Source of the DNA: Desulfuromonas sp.
GTDB lineage: Bacteria > Desulfobacterota > Desulfuromonadia > Desulfuromonadales > SZUA-401
NCBI GenBank assembly: GCA_002869605.1
Contig: PKUI01000095.1
Span: 1-36,540, forward strand
Length of the DNA: 36,540 nucleotides
Direction: 5' to 3'
How positions within the stretch are numbered: the first letter of the stretch is position 1; each line of letters begins with the position of its first letter. The position numbers were made by a program, and so were the translations under genes. Below the pieces are notes generated by a model. The model made no database searches and was not told the DNA's origin. It saw only the letters and a program-made list of their open reading frames with translations. Below, piece after piece: positions 12,501 through 20,378 of this stretch.

Positions 12501-12831
12501 GCTGGTTGAAGGGGGATTCGAGATCGTTGCCACCGGTGGTACCGCACAGTTTCTCGAGCAACACCAGGTGCCGGCGACTTTTATCAACAAGGTCAAGGAG
12601 GGGCAACCGCATTGTGTCGACGCGATTAAAAACCGTGAAATCGGGCTCATTTTCAATACCACCTTTGGAGCCCAGTCGATTATCGACTCCTTTTCCATCC
12701 GTCGCTCTGCGGTGGTTTATGATGTTGCCTACTTTACAACCGTGGCCGGGATGAGTGCAGCCGTAGACGGGCTGCTGGCCCGCAAGCGCGAAAGTCTTGA
12801 CGTCACACCGCTACAAGAGTATTATGCCTGA
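9580..12831 (+). CDS. carB: Carbamoyl-phosphate synthase large subunit
   Basis: The 1083-residue protein makes carbamoyl phosphate from bicarbonate, ATP and CarA-derived ammonia. It shows the internal duplication of the family. The first ATP-grasp half (about residues 1-400) includes [15 protein letters not shown] and [20 protein letters not shown]. An oligomerisation segment follows, then a second half (about 560-940) with [15 protein letters not shown] and [18 protein letters not shown]. The C-terminal MGS-like allosteric domain (about 945-1083) contains ATGGTAQFL, the region that binds UMP in enteric enzymes. It ends at TGA 12829-12831, and greA follows 88 nt later. Confidence 0.98.
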   Translation: MPKRTDLEKILIIGAGPIVIGQACEFDYSGTQACKALKEEGYTVVLLNSNPATIMTDPDFADRTYVEPVTPDTLRKIVEQERPDAILPTLGGQTALNTAVALAKDGTLDKFGVELIGAKLEAIEKAEDRTLFKQAMEKIGIGIPRSGLGHSFQEAMEIIEHVGFPAIIRPSFTLGGTGGGIAYNMEEYTELVLAGLDASPTNEILIEESVIGWKEFELEVMRDLADNVVIICSIENFDAMGVHTGDSITVAPAQTLTDKEYQILRDASLKIIREIGVETGGSNIQFGINPKDGRLVVIEMNPRVSRSSALASKATGFPIAKIAAKLSVGYTLDEIPNDITRETLASFEPTIDYVVTKVPRFTFEKFPQADARLTTQMKSVGEAMAIGRTFKESLQKSLRSLEIGSSGFESRLFSNFEDYRRSLSSAEQDRLRENLRVPNWERMWYLGDAFRAGMSIEEIYRITHIDPWFLDNIKQIIDMEQRLYEAREDLPTDGPEFEALLRKAKQFGFSDKRLAVIWGVTESDVRNMRHTASVRPVYKRVDTCGAEFEAFTPYLYSTYEQECEAEPSDKRKIMILGGGPNRIGQGIEFDYCCVHSVFALSEAGFETIMVNCNPETVSTDYDTSDRLYFEPLTFEDVLEIVELEKPEGVIVQFGGQTPLKLAVALEKAGVPIIGTSPDAIDRAEDRERFQALLHKLGLKQPENGLARSFEESEVIAERIGFPVVVRPSYVLGGRAMEIVYDVEQLRRYMVNAVEASPEHPILIDKFLEEAIEVDVDALSDGTEVIVGGVMQHIEEAGIHSGDSACALPPYSLGKTVLDEIKRQTVALALELNVIGLMNIQFAVKGDEIYLIEVNPRASRTVPFVSKATGRPLAKIAALVMAGKSLQEQGVAGEIVPAHISVKESVFPFVKFPGVDPLLGPEMKSTGEVMGIGKDFSTAFAKAQAGAGVKLPTSGKIFISVKDSDKKHILEPARKLVEGGFEIVATGGTAQFLEQHQVPATFINKVKEGQPHCVDAIKNREIGLIFNTTFGAQSIIDSFSIRRSAVVYDVAYFTTVAGMSAAVDGLLARKRESLDVTPLQEYYA

Positions 12832-12868
12832 CGAATCGCACACACATATTGTTACTTTTTAAGCATTT

Positions 12869-12888
12869 CGGGCGGGTTTCCCCGCCCG
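12869..12888 (+). repeat. GC-rich hairpin between carB and greA
   Basis: CGGGCGGG and CCCGCCCG flank a TTTC loop, giving a perfect 8-bp stem. No T-run follows, so it is more likely an RNA stability or partial-terminator element than an efficient terminator. It leaves open whether pyr operon transcripts continue into greA-recG. Confidence 0.5.
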
Positions 12889-12919
12889 TTAACTTTAGGT
12901 ACAGAGGAAAATAGATATT

Positions 12920-13396
12920 ATGTCCGACAGTGTCCCGATGACCCAGGAGGGTTACCAGCGTCTCCAGGAAGAACTGAAGCATCTCACGCGAGTTGAACGA
13001 CCCAAGGTCGTCAAAGATATTGAAATTGCCCGTGGTCATGGGGATCTTTCGGAGAACGCCGAGTACGATGCCGCCAAGGATCGTCAGGGTTTCATTGAGG
13101 GCCGCATCCGTGAGCTCAATGACAAGATTGCCCGTGCTCAGGTAATCAACCCTGCGGAACTCAAGGAAGAAAAGGTGGTTTTCGGTGCCAAGGTCACGCT
13201 GTTTGATGTCGACAGCGGCAATGAAGTCACCTACCAGATAGTCGGCGAAGACGAGGCTGACATCAAGGATAGTAAAATATCGGTAACATCTCCGGTGGGC
13301 AAGGCCCTGATCGGCCACCGTCTCGACGACGAAGTGCGCATCCAGGTTCCGTCCGGGCTCAAAATCTACGAACTGATCGATATCAAGTACGAATAA
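12920..13396 (+). CDS. greA: Transcript cleavage factor GreA
   Basis: GreA enters the RNA polymerase secondary channel and stimulates cleavage of backtracked RNA. The 158-residue protein has the N-terminal antiparallel coiled coil with the acidic tip in GDLSENAEYDAAKDRQ (about residues 40-56). The C-terminal FKBP-like domain contains VTSPVGKALIGHRLDDEV. Start ATG 12920 follows AGAGGA. Length and sequence are canonical. It sits between carB and a DUF1858 gene, 17 nt before the latter. Confidence 0.97.
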   Translation: MSDSVPMTQEGYQRLQEELKHLTRVERPKVVKDIEIARGHGDLSENAEYDAAKDRQGFIEGRIRELNDKIARAQVINPAELKEEKVVFGAKVTLFDVDSGNEVTYQIVGEDEADIKDSKISVTSPVGKALIGHRLDDEVRIQVPSGLKIYELIDIKYE

Positions 13397-13413
13397 AACG
13401 CGAGGATCTTGTT

Positions 13414-13614
13414 ATGTCAGCAAAAGTAACCGACCAGACTACTTTCCAGCAGGTTATAGACATGGGACCAAAGGCCCTAGAAGTATTAAAGAAATACCGC
13501 CTGGCGTGTGTCGGTTGCGGTGGCGCTCGTAACGAAACGATCGCCAAGGGAGCCATGGCACACGGCCTCGACGCCGACGAACTGGTTCGCGACCTCAACT
13601 CAGCCCTTAAATAA
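13414..13614 (+). CDS. Small DUF1858 / hybrid-cluster-associated CxxC protein
   Basis: This is a 66-residue protein of the DUF1858 type, often annotated 'hybrid cluster-associated redox disulfide protein'. The fold is small and helical with a CVGCGG motif (about residues 32-37), a CxxC that could be a redox disulfide or a metal or cluster site. It has no signal peptide and is therefore cytoplasmic. An AGGAT-type site precedes ATG 13414. It is wedged between greA and recG with gaps of 17 and 13 nt, so it is probably co-transcribed with them. The function of the family is not established, and no prismane or hybrid-cluster gene lies nearby to support that name. Confidence 0.85.
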   Translation: MSAKVTDQTTFQQVIDMGPKALEVLKKYRLACVGCGGARNETIAKGAMAHGLDADELVRDLNSALK

Positions 13615-13627
13615 ACGGGGAGGGGAG

Positions 13628-15766
13628 ATGCCCCCTGGCCCTGACTCACAACTTGACACCCCCCTGACCAGCATCAAGGGAGTTGGCCCGCGCGTTGCCG
13701 ATAAACTTATACGCATGGGCCTGCGCACCGTTGAAGATGCCCTCTACTGCCTGCCGCTCCGCTATGAAGATCGCCGTGAAATTCGTCGCATAGCACAGCT
13801 CCGTACCGACCGGCGCGAGGTTTTTTGCGGCGAAATTCTGGCTGCGGGACAATCAAACACACGTCGTACCCGTCGCAAGCTTTACGAAGTCATCATTTCC
13901 GATGGTTCCGGGCAGGTCGTCCTCAAGTGGTTTCACTTTAAGCCCGGATGGATGAATTCCCGCTTCAAACCCGGTCGTCGCCTCGTGGTTATCGGTGAGA
14001 TCAAGCGCTTTGGCTCACTACGCGAGGTGCACCATCCCGATGTCGAATTTCTCAAAGAAGGGCAGAGCGCCGAGCAGGCACTGTCGAGTGATCCCCTCGA
14101 GTTCGGGCGCCTGCTGCCTGTTTACCCGTTAACCGAGGGGCTTCACCAGAAAACCGCCCGCAAGATTTTCATGCAGGTCGCAACTCAATACGCCGACTAT
14201 GCGCACTCCTCGATCCCGGAGGATATCATCGCGCGTAACGGCTTGCTCCCTCTGGCTGAAGCGTTACGCCAAATCCACCTGCCCAACAACGACTGGCAGC
14301 TCGAAACTCTCGAATCCCCGCATAATCCAGCACGACAAACCCTGGTCTTCGATGAGTTTTTTTACCTTGAGCTCGGCATGGCCCTGCGCAAAAAAGGCTG
14401 GGAGGGGGAGAGTGGCATCACCTTCAAGCTTGAGCACATCTACACAAAGCCACTTTCCGGACTATTGCCATACCGACTTACCTCCGCCCAGAGGCGTGTT
14501 CTTGGCGAAATCAAGCAAGACATGCTCTCAGATTCCCCCATGAACCGGTTGATACAGGGGGATGTCGGTAGCGGCAAAACCATCGTTGCCCTCATGGCCG
14601 CCCTGATCGCCATCGAAAACGACTACCAGGTCGCCGTTGTCGCTCCGACGGAAATTCTTGCAGAACAACATTACCGCAACTTTTCCACCTGGCTGGATGA
14701 ACTCGGACTCAAAACAGTGCAGCTCACCGGAACCATGAGCGCCGCAGATAAAAAAAGGGCTTATCAGCAGATCCAGCATGGAGAGATTGACCTGGTGGTC
14801 GGTACACACGCGGTACTTCAGGCTGGGGTTGAGTTTGCACGACTCGGACTCGGGATTATCGACGAACAACACCGCTTCGGAGTGCGTCAACGTGCCGTTC
14901 TTAAAGAAAAGGGCACTACACCGGATATGCTGGTGATGACCGCCACTCCGATTCCAAGAACCTTGGCCATGACCGTTTATGGCGACCTGGCACTTTCGGT
15001 TATCGACGAATTGCCCCCGGGACGCACACCGGTTAAGACCGACATTATCACCGAACATGCACGAGCGCGGGCTTACAGTTATATCCGCAACCAGATAGAG
15101 GAGGGACGGCAGGCCTATATCGTCTATCCGCTGGTCGAAGAGTCAGAAAAAAGTGACCTGCTAGCGGCTAGCGAAGCCTATACCCAGTTCAACGAAGAGA
15201 TATTCCCCGATCTACGGCTCGGTTTACTGCACGGGCGCATGAAATCCGAGGAGAAAGATAGTACCATGCGTGCGTTTGCGTCGGGCAAGCTGCAAATCCT
15301 GGTTGCGACCACTGTCATCGAGGTCGGCATCGACGTACCGAATGCCACAGTAATGATGATTGAACATGCGGAACGCTTCGGACTCTCTCAACTCCACCAG
15401 TTACGCGGCCGGGTTGGAAGAGGGTCCAATGAAAGTCGCTGTATTCTTGTGCGTGATTTTCGTTGTAGCGAAGACGGGCAAAAACGACTCGAAGTCATGG
15501 CGGAAACAAACGACGGCTTCCGGATTGCCGAGGCCGACTTGGAAATCCGCGGACCTGGAGAATTTCTCGGCACCCGGCAATCAGGGCTCCCGGACTTCAG
15601 GGTTGCAAACCTTATGCGCGATGGACGTGTGCTTGAAATGGCCAGGCGTGAAGCCTTCGACCTGGTTTCCGCGGGAGACATATCAAGCGACCCGAATTAT
15701 GCACCTCTACTTGAAGTGCTCAATAAAAGGTGGGACGGACGTCTGGAGCTGGCTACCGTGGCATAA
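13628..15766 (+). CDS. recG: ATP-dependent DNA helicase RecG
   Basis: RecG remodels stalled replication forks and branch-migrates Holliday junctions. The chosen start is ATG 13628, right after GGGGAGGGGAG. A longer frame opens upstream at 13508 but overlaps the DUF1858 gene and adds non-family sequence. The 712 residues begin at the wedge domain (TSIKGVGPRVADKLIRMGL, OB fold to about 200). Walker A is GDVGSGKT (about 312-319) and the DExH motif is DEQHRFG (about 411). SAT-like TATPIPRT, VATTVIEVGID and QLRGRVGRG are helicase motifs III, V and VI. The C-terminal TRB motif region (GPGEFLGTRQSGLPDF) is intact. Confidence 0.96.
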   Translation: MPPGPDSQLDTPLTSIKGVGPRVADKLIRMGLRTVEDALYCLPLRYEDRREIRRIAQLRTDRREVFCGEILAAGQSNTRRTRRKLYEVIISDGSGQVVLKWFHFKPGWMNSRFKPGRRLVVIGEIKRFGSLREVHHPDVEFLKEGQSAEQALSSDPLEFGRLLPVYPLTEGLHQKTARKIFMQVATQYADYAHSSIPEDIIARNGLLPLAEALRQIHLPNNDWQLETLESPHNPARQTLVFDEFFYLELGMALRKKGWEGESGITFKLEHIYTKPLSGLLPYRLTSAQRRVLGEIKQDMLSDSPMNRLIQGDVGSGKTIVALMAALIAIENDYQVAVVAPTEILAEQHYRNFSTWLDELGLKTVQLTGTMSAADKKRAYQQIQHGEIDLVVGTHAVLQAGVEFARLGLGIIDEQHRFGVRQRAVLKEKGTTPDMLVMTATPIPRTLAMTVYGDLALSVIDELPPGRTPVKTDIITEHARARAYSYIRNQIEEGRQAYIVYPLVEESEKSDLLAASEAYTQFNEEIFPDLRLGLLHGRMKSEEKDSTMRAFASGKLQILVATTVIEVGIDVPNATVMMIEHAERFGLSQLHQLRGRVGRGSNESRCILVRDFRCSEDGQKRLEVMAETNDGFRIAEADLEIRGPGEFLGTRQSGLPDFRVANLMRDGRVLEMARREAFDLVSAGDISSDPNYAPLLEVLNKRWDGRLELATVA

Positions 15767-16438
15767 TTAGATTCGATATTTGCCAAGCTTAAAGTTTACA
15801 TAATATATCTTATGCGACCCTGCATGTGTGGTCGGCAAATTACGCGGGGATCTCTTTCGCACTCCTAAATGAATAGCGACGAAGGAAGATCAATTAACAC
15901 GCAAGAATAAGTGTCACGGATAACCTTGATTCAAGGCACATAAATAAAGAAACCCGAAGTTGGTATAGCCGTCGACAGCCAGAAAGTCGAATCGACACCC
16001 ACAATACCCTTACCCAAGCCTTGCCGAGAATGCGATCGTGGCTTAGAGGGCAAATTTCGCAGCCTTATTTTTGTGCAGAATTTCAAATTTACGACATGGC
16101 ACTCAACTGGTTCCAGGTAAGCAGCGCTCATCATGAAAAGCTCGCGTTCATCAACGAAGCTACAAATACAAACGCCCATTTTCGCACAACGATTTGACCG
16201 GGCAAGATTTGGCGCACCAGTCGCGCATTCTGGTCATTGCCCGCAGACAATTCAACGCGATCTCGGATCTTGCCAGAAACACCTGAGCTGCTTTGAGCTA
16301 AATTATACGCGAGGATATGTCCCTTCAGACAAGAACGTACATATTTTCCATGGCGACACCCGGACACGAATCTCCCCCGATGGACCACAGGCCAACTCGC
16401 CATTTCACCCTTTAGCAAACCCCTGATTTCACACAAAC
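15767..16438. other. Gene-free stretch of about 670 nt
   Basis: There is no convincing coding region on either strand. The open frames of 82-130 codons (15931-16179 minus, 16131-16523 minus, 16133-16426 plus) lack ribosome sites and recognisable protein sequence, and one runs through the tRNA gene. The only structures noticed are a possible branched RNA at 15778-15840 and the tRNA terminator at the right edge. I found no 6S, SRP, RNase P or tmRNA hallmarks. Confidence 0.6.
15778..15840 (+). other. Possible three-way-junction RNA structure after recG
   Basis: ATTTGCC (15778-15784) can pair with GGCAAAT (15834-15840). Inside lie two hairpins in direct succession: CATAA/TTATG (15799-15814) and CGACC/GGTCG (15815-15834). 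The G at 15834 is shared between two stems. No T-run follows. It may be a 3'-end stabilising structure for the recG mRNA, a small RNA, or chance in an AT-rich stretch. Confidence 0.25.
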
Positions 16439-16470
16439 AAAAAAAGCGACCCGTAAAGGTCGCTTTTTTT
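16439..16470 (-). terminator. Terminator of tRNA-Pro
   Basis: AGCGACC and GGTCGCT form a 7-bp stem around CGTAAA, flanked by seven A and seven T, which extends pairing to 13 bp. On the minus strand it ends in a T-run 9 nt after the tRNA CCA. By symmetry it could also stop plus-strand transcription. Confidence 0.85.
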
Positions 16471-16478
16471 GTCGTTGT

Positions 16479-16555
16479 TGGTCGGGGCGAGAAGATTCGA
16501 ACTTCCGACCCCATGCACCCCATGCATGTGCGCTACCAGGCTGCGCTACGCCCCG
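16479..16555 (-). tRNA. tRNA-Pro, anticodon GGG, CCA encoded
   Basis: A full 77-nt cloverleaf: acceptor stem CGGGGCG/CGCCCCG, T8-A9, and a D arm GCGC...GCGC with the AGCCTGGTA loop. The anticodon stem CATGC/GCATG encloses loop ATGGGGT (anticodon GGG, reading CCC and CCU). The T arm contains TTCGAAT. Discriminator A and genome-encoded CCA (16481-16479) are present. It resembles bacterial tRNA-Pro closely in the D and anticodon loops. A strong promoter and an intrinsic terminator frame it, so it is an autonomous unit. Confidence 0.96.
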
Positions 16556-16572
16556 TCAGTCAACGAGTCGAG

Positions 16573-16601
16573 ATTATGGTGTTTTGACTTTTAAATGTCA
16601 A
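16573..16601 (-). promoter_or_regulatory. Strong sigma-70 promoter of tRNA-Pro
   Basis: On the minus strand TTGACA (16601-16596), a 17-bp spacer and CATAAT (16578-16573) place the start point about 10 nt before the tRNA 5' end at 16555. The -35 is perfect and the -10 differs by one base, as expected for a stable-RNA gene. Confidence 0.8.
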
Positions 16602-16660
16602 GTGAAAAGTCGCCCTCTCCACCCTATTCCACAATGCAATTCACGAATAAGTCCAGTGGG

Positions 16661-17986
16661 TTACGCGTTTCGACGGTCTATGACCCGCTTGGCCTTACCC
16701 TCATGGCGTGGAATTGACGCCGGCTCGACCAGCTTGACCTTGGCACTGACCCCGAGTACAGATGCGAGGCGCCTGGAAACCTTGTCAATAAAGGCACTCT
16801 GCTTCTTCATTTCGTCGAAGAAAATGTTCTCATTGACTTCAACCTGGACTTCGAGGATATCCAGGTTCCCCTGCCTTTCGACTACCAGTTGATAGTGTGG
16901 CTCACACCCCTCGACCTGAAACAGCACCTCTTCGATCTGGGTGGGGAAAACATTTACGCCCTTGATGATCAGCATGTCATCGCTTCTGCCCATGGTTTTT
17001 TCCATGCGCACATGGGTTCGACCACACTCGCATGGCTCGTAGTGGAGTCGGGTAATATCCCGGGTGCGATAGCGAATGATTGGCAGGGCCTCCTTGGTAA
17101 TGGTGGTCAGCACCAGTTCACCGACAGATCCTTCCGGGAGTACCTCGCCGGTATCCGGGTCGATAATTTCAGCGATAAAATGGTCTTCAAAAACATGCAT
17201 GCCGCGACGCGCCAAACATTCCCCGGCGACACCGGGGCCAAGGATCTCGGAAAGCCCATAATTATCGGTAGCCAGTAGTCCGAGACGCTTTTCGATCTCG
17301 CGGCGCATCTCCTCGCTCCATGGTTCTGCTCCGAAAAGTCCCACCTTCAGAGCCAGAGAGTCTGGGTCGATCTGGTTTCGTTCGAGGTAATCAGCAATGG
17401 TAAGCGCATAGGATGGTGTGCAGACCAGGACCGTTGAGCGGTAGTCCTGCATAATCATCACCTGCTTCTCGGTATTCCCACCGGAAATCGGGATAACCGA
17501 AGCGCCAATATGCTCCGACCCGTAGTGCAGACCAAAGGCACCCGTAAACAGTCCGTAGCCAAAGGCAATGTGCACGATGTCATCTGCGGTTACGCCGGCA
17601 GCGGTCATGAAGCGCGCAACAAGCTCTGCCCAGGTTCTCAGGTCCTGGCGCGAGTAACCGACGACTGTCGGCTTGCCCGTGGTACCGGACGAGGAATGAA
17701 TTCGAACCACGTCACGCATAGGAACCGCAAACATGCCGTATGGATAATTGAGGCGCAGATCCTCCTTGGTCGTAAACGGTAGCTGCGACAGGTCGTCAAG
17801 CGACCTGAGATCGCCAGTGCGGAAACCGATCTCCTTGAACTTCCCCTGATAACACGGAACGTTTTCTGCGGCACGGTCAAGGGTGTTCTGCAGGCGACGC
17901 AGCTGCAAGGCAGAGAGTTCGTCGCGCGAAAGCGTTTCAAACTCCTGATTCCATATGTTGCCGTGGGGACCAATTGAGTGCTTCAT
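16661..17986 (-). CDS. paaK: Phenylacetate-CoA ligase, copy 1 of 2
   Basis: This AMP-forming ligase converts an arylacetate, CoA and ATP to arylacetyl-CoA. The 441-residue protein has the P-loop [14 protein letters not shown] (about residues 97-110). Other motifs are [21 protein letters not shown] and [22 protein letters not shown]-terminal PaaK-type lid domain carries the catalytic Lys in [12 protein letters not shown]. Start ATG 17986 has only a weak AGAG site. It is the last gene of the ior block, 39 nt after the ACT gene. The sister copy at 18471-19769 is similar over its whole length. In anaerobes with iorAB, such ligases probably handle indoleacetate or phenylacetate from amino-acid degradation; the precise substrate cannot be read from the sequence. 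Confidence 0.93.
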   Translation of the reverse strand: MKHSIGPHGNIWNQEFETLSRDELSALQLRRLQNTLDRAAENVPCYQGKFKEIGFRTGDLRSLDDLSQLPFTTKEDLRLNYPYGMFAVPMRDVVRIHSSSGTTGKPTVVGYSRQDLRTWAELVARFMTAAGVTADDIVHIAFGYGLFTGAFGLHYGSEHIGASVIPISGGNTEKQVMIMQDYRSTVLVCTPSYALTIADYLERNQIDPDSLALKVGLFGAEPWSEEMRREIEKRLGLLATDNYGLSEILGPGVAGECLARRGMHVFEDHFIAEIIDPDTGEVLPEGSVGELVLTTITKEALPIIRYRTRDITRLHYEPCECGRTHVRMEKTMGRSDDMLIIKGVNVFPTQIEEVLFQVEGCEPHYQLVVERQGNLDILEVQVEVNENIFFDEMKKQSAFIDKVSRRLASVLGVSAKVKLVEPASIPRHEGKAKRVIDRRNA

Positions 17987-18025
17987 GTCAATTCTCTAGA
18001 ATGTGTTCAACTTTAAGTATTTACA

Positions 18026-18457
18026 CTATATTCCGTAAATACTGCGCCCTTCGATAACCCTGACTTTATTCGCCTGAAGAACCTTGATCGCAGCATCCAC
18101 GTCATCGAAACGGAAAATAATTACCGCGTTGTCACCGCTCCGCTCGACGAATGCGTACATGTATTCAACATTAACTTCCGATTGATCCAGGATCGAAAGG
18201 ATGTCATGCAGCCCTTTCGGACGATCAGGAACTTCGACCGCGATAACATCGGTCTTACTGACAGTAAAACCTTTTTCTTTCAGTACGCTTAGCGCCGCGT
18301 TCGTATTGTCGACAATCAATCGCAGAATACCGAAATCGGAGGTGTCGGCAAGCGACAATGCACGGATATTGATTCCGGCATCCCCCAGAACGCCAGAAAC
18401 ATCTGCCAGGCGCCCAGTTTTGTTTTCAATAAAAATTGAAATCTGCTCAACTTTCAT
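18026..18457 (-). CDS. Tandem ACT-domain protein
   Basis: This 143-residue protein consists of two ACT domains and nothing else: residues 1-70 ([20 protein letters not shown]) and about 72-140 ([20 protein letters not shown]). ACT domains bind amino acids at dimer interfaces. ATG 18457 is preceded by GAGGGGGG; an upstream in-frame extension overlaps the preceding paaK and was not used. The gene lies between the two paaK copies with gaps of 13 and 39 nt, so it belongs to the same transcript as iorAB. By analogy, and as inference, it may sense aromatic or branched amino acids and modulate the pathway. No DNA-binding or catalytic domain is visible. Confidence 0.9.
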   Translation of the reverse strand: MKVEQISIFIENKTGRLADVSGVLGDAGINIRALSLADTSDFGILRLIVDNTNAALSVLKEKGFTVSKTDVIAVEVPDRPKGLHDILSILDQSEVNVEYMYAFVERSGDNAVIIFRFDDVDAAIKVLQANKVRVIEGRSIYGI

Positions 18458-18470
18458 GTCGTTCCCCCCT

Positions 18471-19769
18471 CTATTGTCGATTATCGATAACGCGCACGGC
18501 CTTACCTTCGCTGCGTGCAATACTGCGTGGTTCCACCAATCTTACCTTGCAGGTGACCCCAAGCAGGTCCTTGATGTCATGCTGAATGCGCTGCGACAGC
18601 GACTGGAGATTCTTGACTTCATCGCTAAAAATCTTTTCGTTGACTTCAACCTGAATTTCGAGCGTATCGAGGTTCCCGTCACGATCGACGATCAACTGAT
18701 AATGAGGCTCAACCCCTTCGATGTTAAACAGGACACTTTCGATCTGGCTCGGGAAGACATTGACCCCACGAATGATCAGCATATCGTCGCTACGACCGCT
18801 CATCCGCTCTAGACGGATATTAGTGCGGCCGCACACACAGGGCTCTGCGATACGCCGGGTGATGTCCCGGGTGCGGTAGCGGATGAGTGGGATGCCCTCC
18901 TTGGTAATCGTGGTGATAACCAACTCGCCCTGCTCACCGTCCGGCAGGACCTCCCCACTGTCCGGATCGATGATCTCGGCAATAAAATGGTCTTCCCAGA
19001 TATGCAGGCCATGCTGCGCCTCGATACATTCGATACCGACGCCGGGCCCAAGAATCTCGGAAAGACCATAGATATCGATCGCCTTGATACCGAGTTTCTG
19101 CTCGATTTCGTCGCGCATCTGCTCACTCCAGGGCTCAGCTCCGTGAATCCCGACGCGCAGTGGGAGCTTGCGGATATCGACTCCTTCTTCGGCCGCGGCT
19201 TCTGCCAGATAGAGACAGTAAGACGGCGTACAGGTTAACACCGTGGAACCGAAATCCTTCATGATCATGATCTGTTTCTTGGTATTCCCGCCGGACATCG
19301 GAATAACCGATGCACCGATGCGTTCAGCTCCGTAGTGAGCTCCGAGGCCGCCGGTAAAAAGACCGTAGCCATAAGCATTGTGAATCACGTCTCCACGATG
19401 CGCTCCGGCCGCAGCAAATGAGCGTGCCATCAACTCCGACCAGGTATCGATATCCCGCTTGGTGTAACCGACCACGGTCGGCTTGCCGGTCGTCCCTGAC
19501 GAGGCATGAATACGCACGATCTGCTCAAGTGGAACGGCAAACAGTCCATAGGGGTAGTTGTCGCGCATATCCTGTTTGAGGGTAAACGGAAGGCGGCGTA
19601 AGTCCTCAAGCGTCTTGATCTGCCCGGGAGCGACCTTGGCCTTTGCAAAGGACTCCTTGTAAAATGGAACCATCGCCGCCACCCGAGAGACAGTCTGCTG
19701 CAGTCGCTTGAGTTGTAATGACTCGATCGCCTCTCGAGGCAAGGTCTCAAATTCGTCATTCCAGATCAT
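18471..19769 (-). CDS. paaK: Phenylacetate-CoA ligase, copy 2 of 2
   Basis: The 432-residue ligase starts at ATG 19769 ([14 protein letters not shown], typical of the family) with GGAG 6 nt upstream. A GTG four codons earlier overlaps that site and is unlikely. P-loop [35 protein letters not shown] and [20 protein letters not shown] are intact, and the C-terminal lysine lies in [13 protein letters not shown]. It is 30 nt after iorB and 13 nt before the ACT gene. The pair of ligases in one operon suggests different aryl-acid preferences or forward and reverse roles in energy conservation; both ideas are inference. Confidence 0.93.
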   Translation of the reverse strand: MIWNDEFETLPREAIESLQLKRLQQTVSRVAAMVPFYKESFAKAKVAPGQIKTLEDLRRLPFTLKQDMRDNYPYGLFAVPLEQIVRIHASSGTTGKPTVVGYTKRDIDTWSELMARSFAAAGAHRGDVIHNAYGYGLFTGGLGAHYGAERIGASVIPMSGGNTKKQIMIMKDFGSTVLTCTPSYCLYLAEAAAEEGVDIRKLPLRVGIHGAEPWSEQMRDEIEQKLGIKAIDIYGLSEILGPGVGIECIEAQHGLHIWEDHFIAEIIDPDSGEVLPDGEQGELVITTITKEGIPLIRYRTRDITRRIAEPCVCGRTNIRLERMSGRSDDMLIIRGVNVFPSQIESVLFNIEGVEPHYQLIVDRDGNLDTLEIQVEVNEKIFSDEVKNLQSLSQRIQHDIKDLLGVTCKVRLVEPRSIARSEGKAVRVIDNRQ

Positions 19770-19799
19770 TCTCAACTCCACGTTGTTTACAGTAAAACG

Positions 19800-20378
19800 T
19801 TACGCCTGACGTCCTAGTTCAAAGGCCTTGAGGTTTTCGTTCAAAAACTTAGCAGGGACGAGTTTCTCCAGGGCCTTCACCCACAAGGACTCCTCGATAT
19901 CCATACGCCGGGAAAGTGCTCCGAGCAGCACGGTATTGACCGTCCGATAGTTACCGGCCTGCTGTGCCTTGTCCATACCGTCCACCAGGGCCACGTCGTT
20001 GACATGCGACTTCAACTTGCCGGGGATATCCTCGGGGTAGCTGTCCAGGCCGGTGGCAACCGGCCCGGGGGCAATTTTTAGGTCGTTGACAACAATGGCC
20101 CCGCCCTTACGCAACATCGGCAGGTAACGGTAGGTTTCCAATAGTTCGAAGCCGAACAGGATGTCGGCCGTACCTTCCGGGATCAGGGGAGAAAAAACTT
20201 TTTCCCCCCAGCGCACGTGTGACGTAACGCTGCCACCCCGCTGCGACATGCCATGTATTTCGCTTTTTTTGACATCAAAGCCGGCCATCATTAACACTTC
20301 GGATAGAACCTCGCTCGCCAGCAAGGTCCCCTGCCCTCCTACGCCCGCCAAAAGGACGCTCTTCACTTCATTCGCCAT
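19800..20378 (-). CDS. iorB: Indolepyruvate:ferredoxin oxidoreductase beta subunit
   Basis: IorB is the gamma-domain partner of IorA in oxidative decarboxylation of aryl-pyruvates to aryl-acetyl-CoA with ferredoxin. It has 192 residues from ATG 20378 (MANEVKSVLLAGVGGQG), preceded by GGAGAG. Longer in-frame sequence upstream lies inside iorA and was rejected. The glycine-rich LAGVGGQGTLLASEVL and the segment EIHGMSQRGGSVTSHVRWG are hallmark motifs of the pyruvate/ketoisovalerate oxidoreductase catalytic domain. It overlaps the iorA end by 11 nt, which implies translational coupling. Confidence 0.95.
   Translation of the reverse strand: MANEVKSVLLAGVGGQGTLLASEVLSEVLMMAGFDVKKSEIHGMSQRGGSVTSHVRWGEKVFSPLIPEGTADILFGFELLETYRYLPMLRKGGAIVVNDLKIAPGPVATGLDSYPEDIPGKLKSHVNDVALVDGMDKAQQAGNYRTVNTVLLGALSRRMDIEESLWVKALEKLVPAKFLNENLKAFELGRQA

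Noticed and set aside
13508..13627. Longer N-terminus for RecG.
   Set aside because: It overlaps the DUF1858 gene in another frame and lacks a ribosome site; ATG 13628 has an excellent one.
15931..16179. 82-codon minus-strand open frame after recG.
   Set aside because: No family resemblance, no ribosome site, mixed low-quality composition.
16131..16523. 130-codon minus-strand open frame.
   Set aside because: It runs through tRNA-Pro and its terminator, so it cannot be a real gene as drawn.
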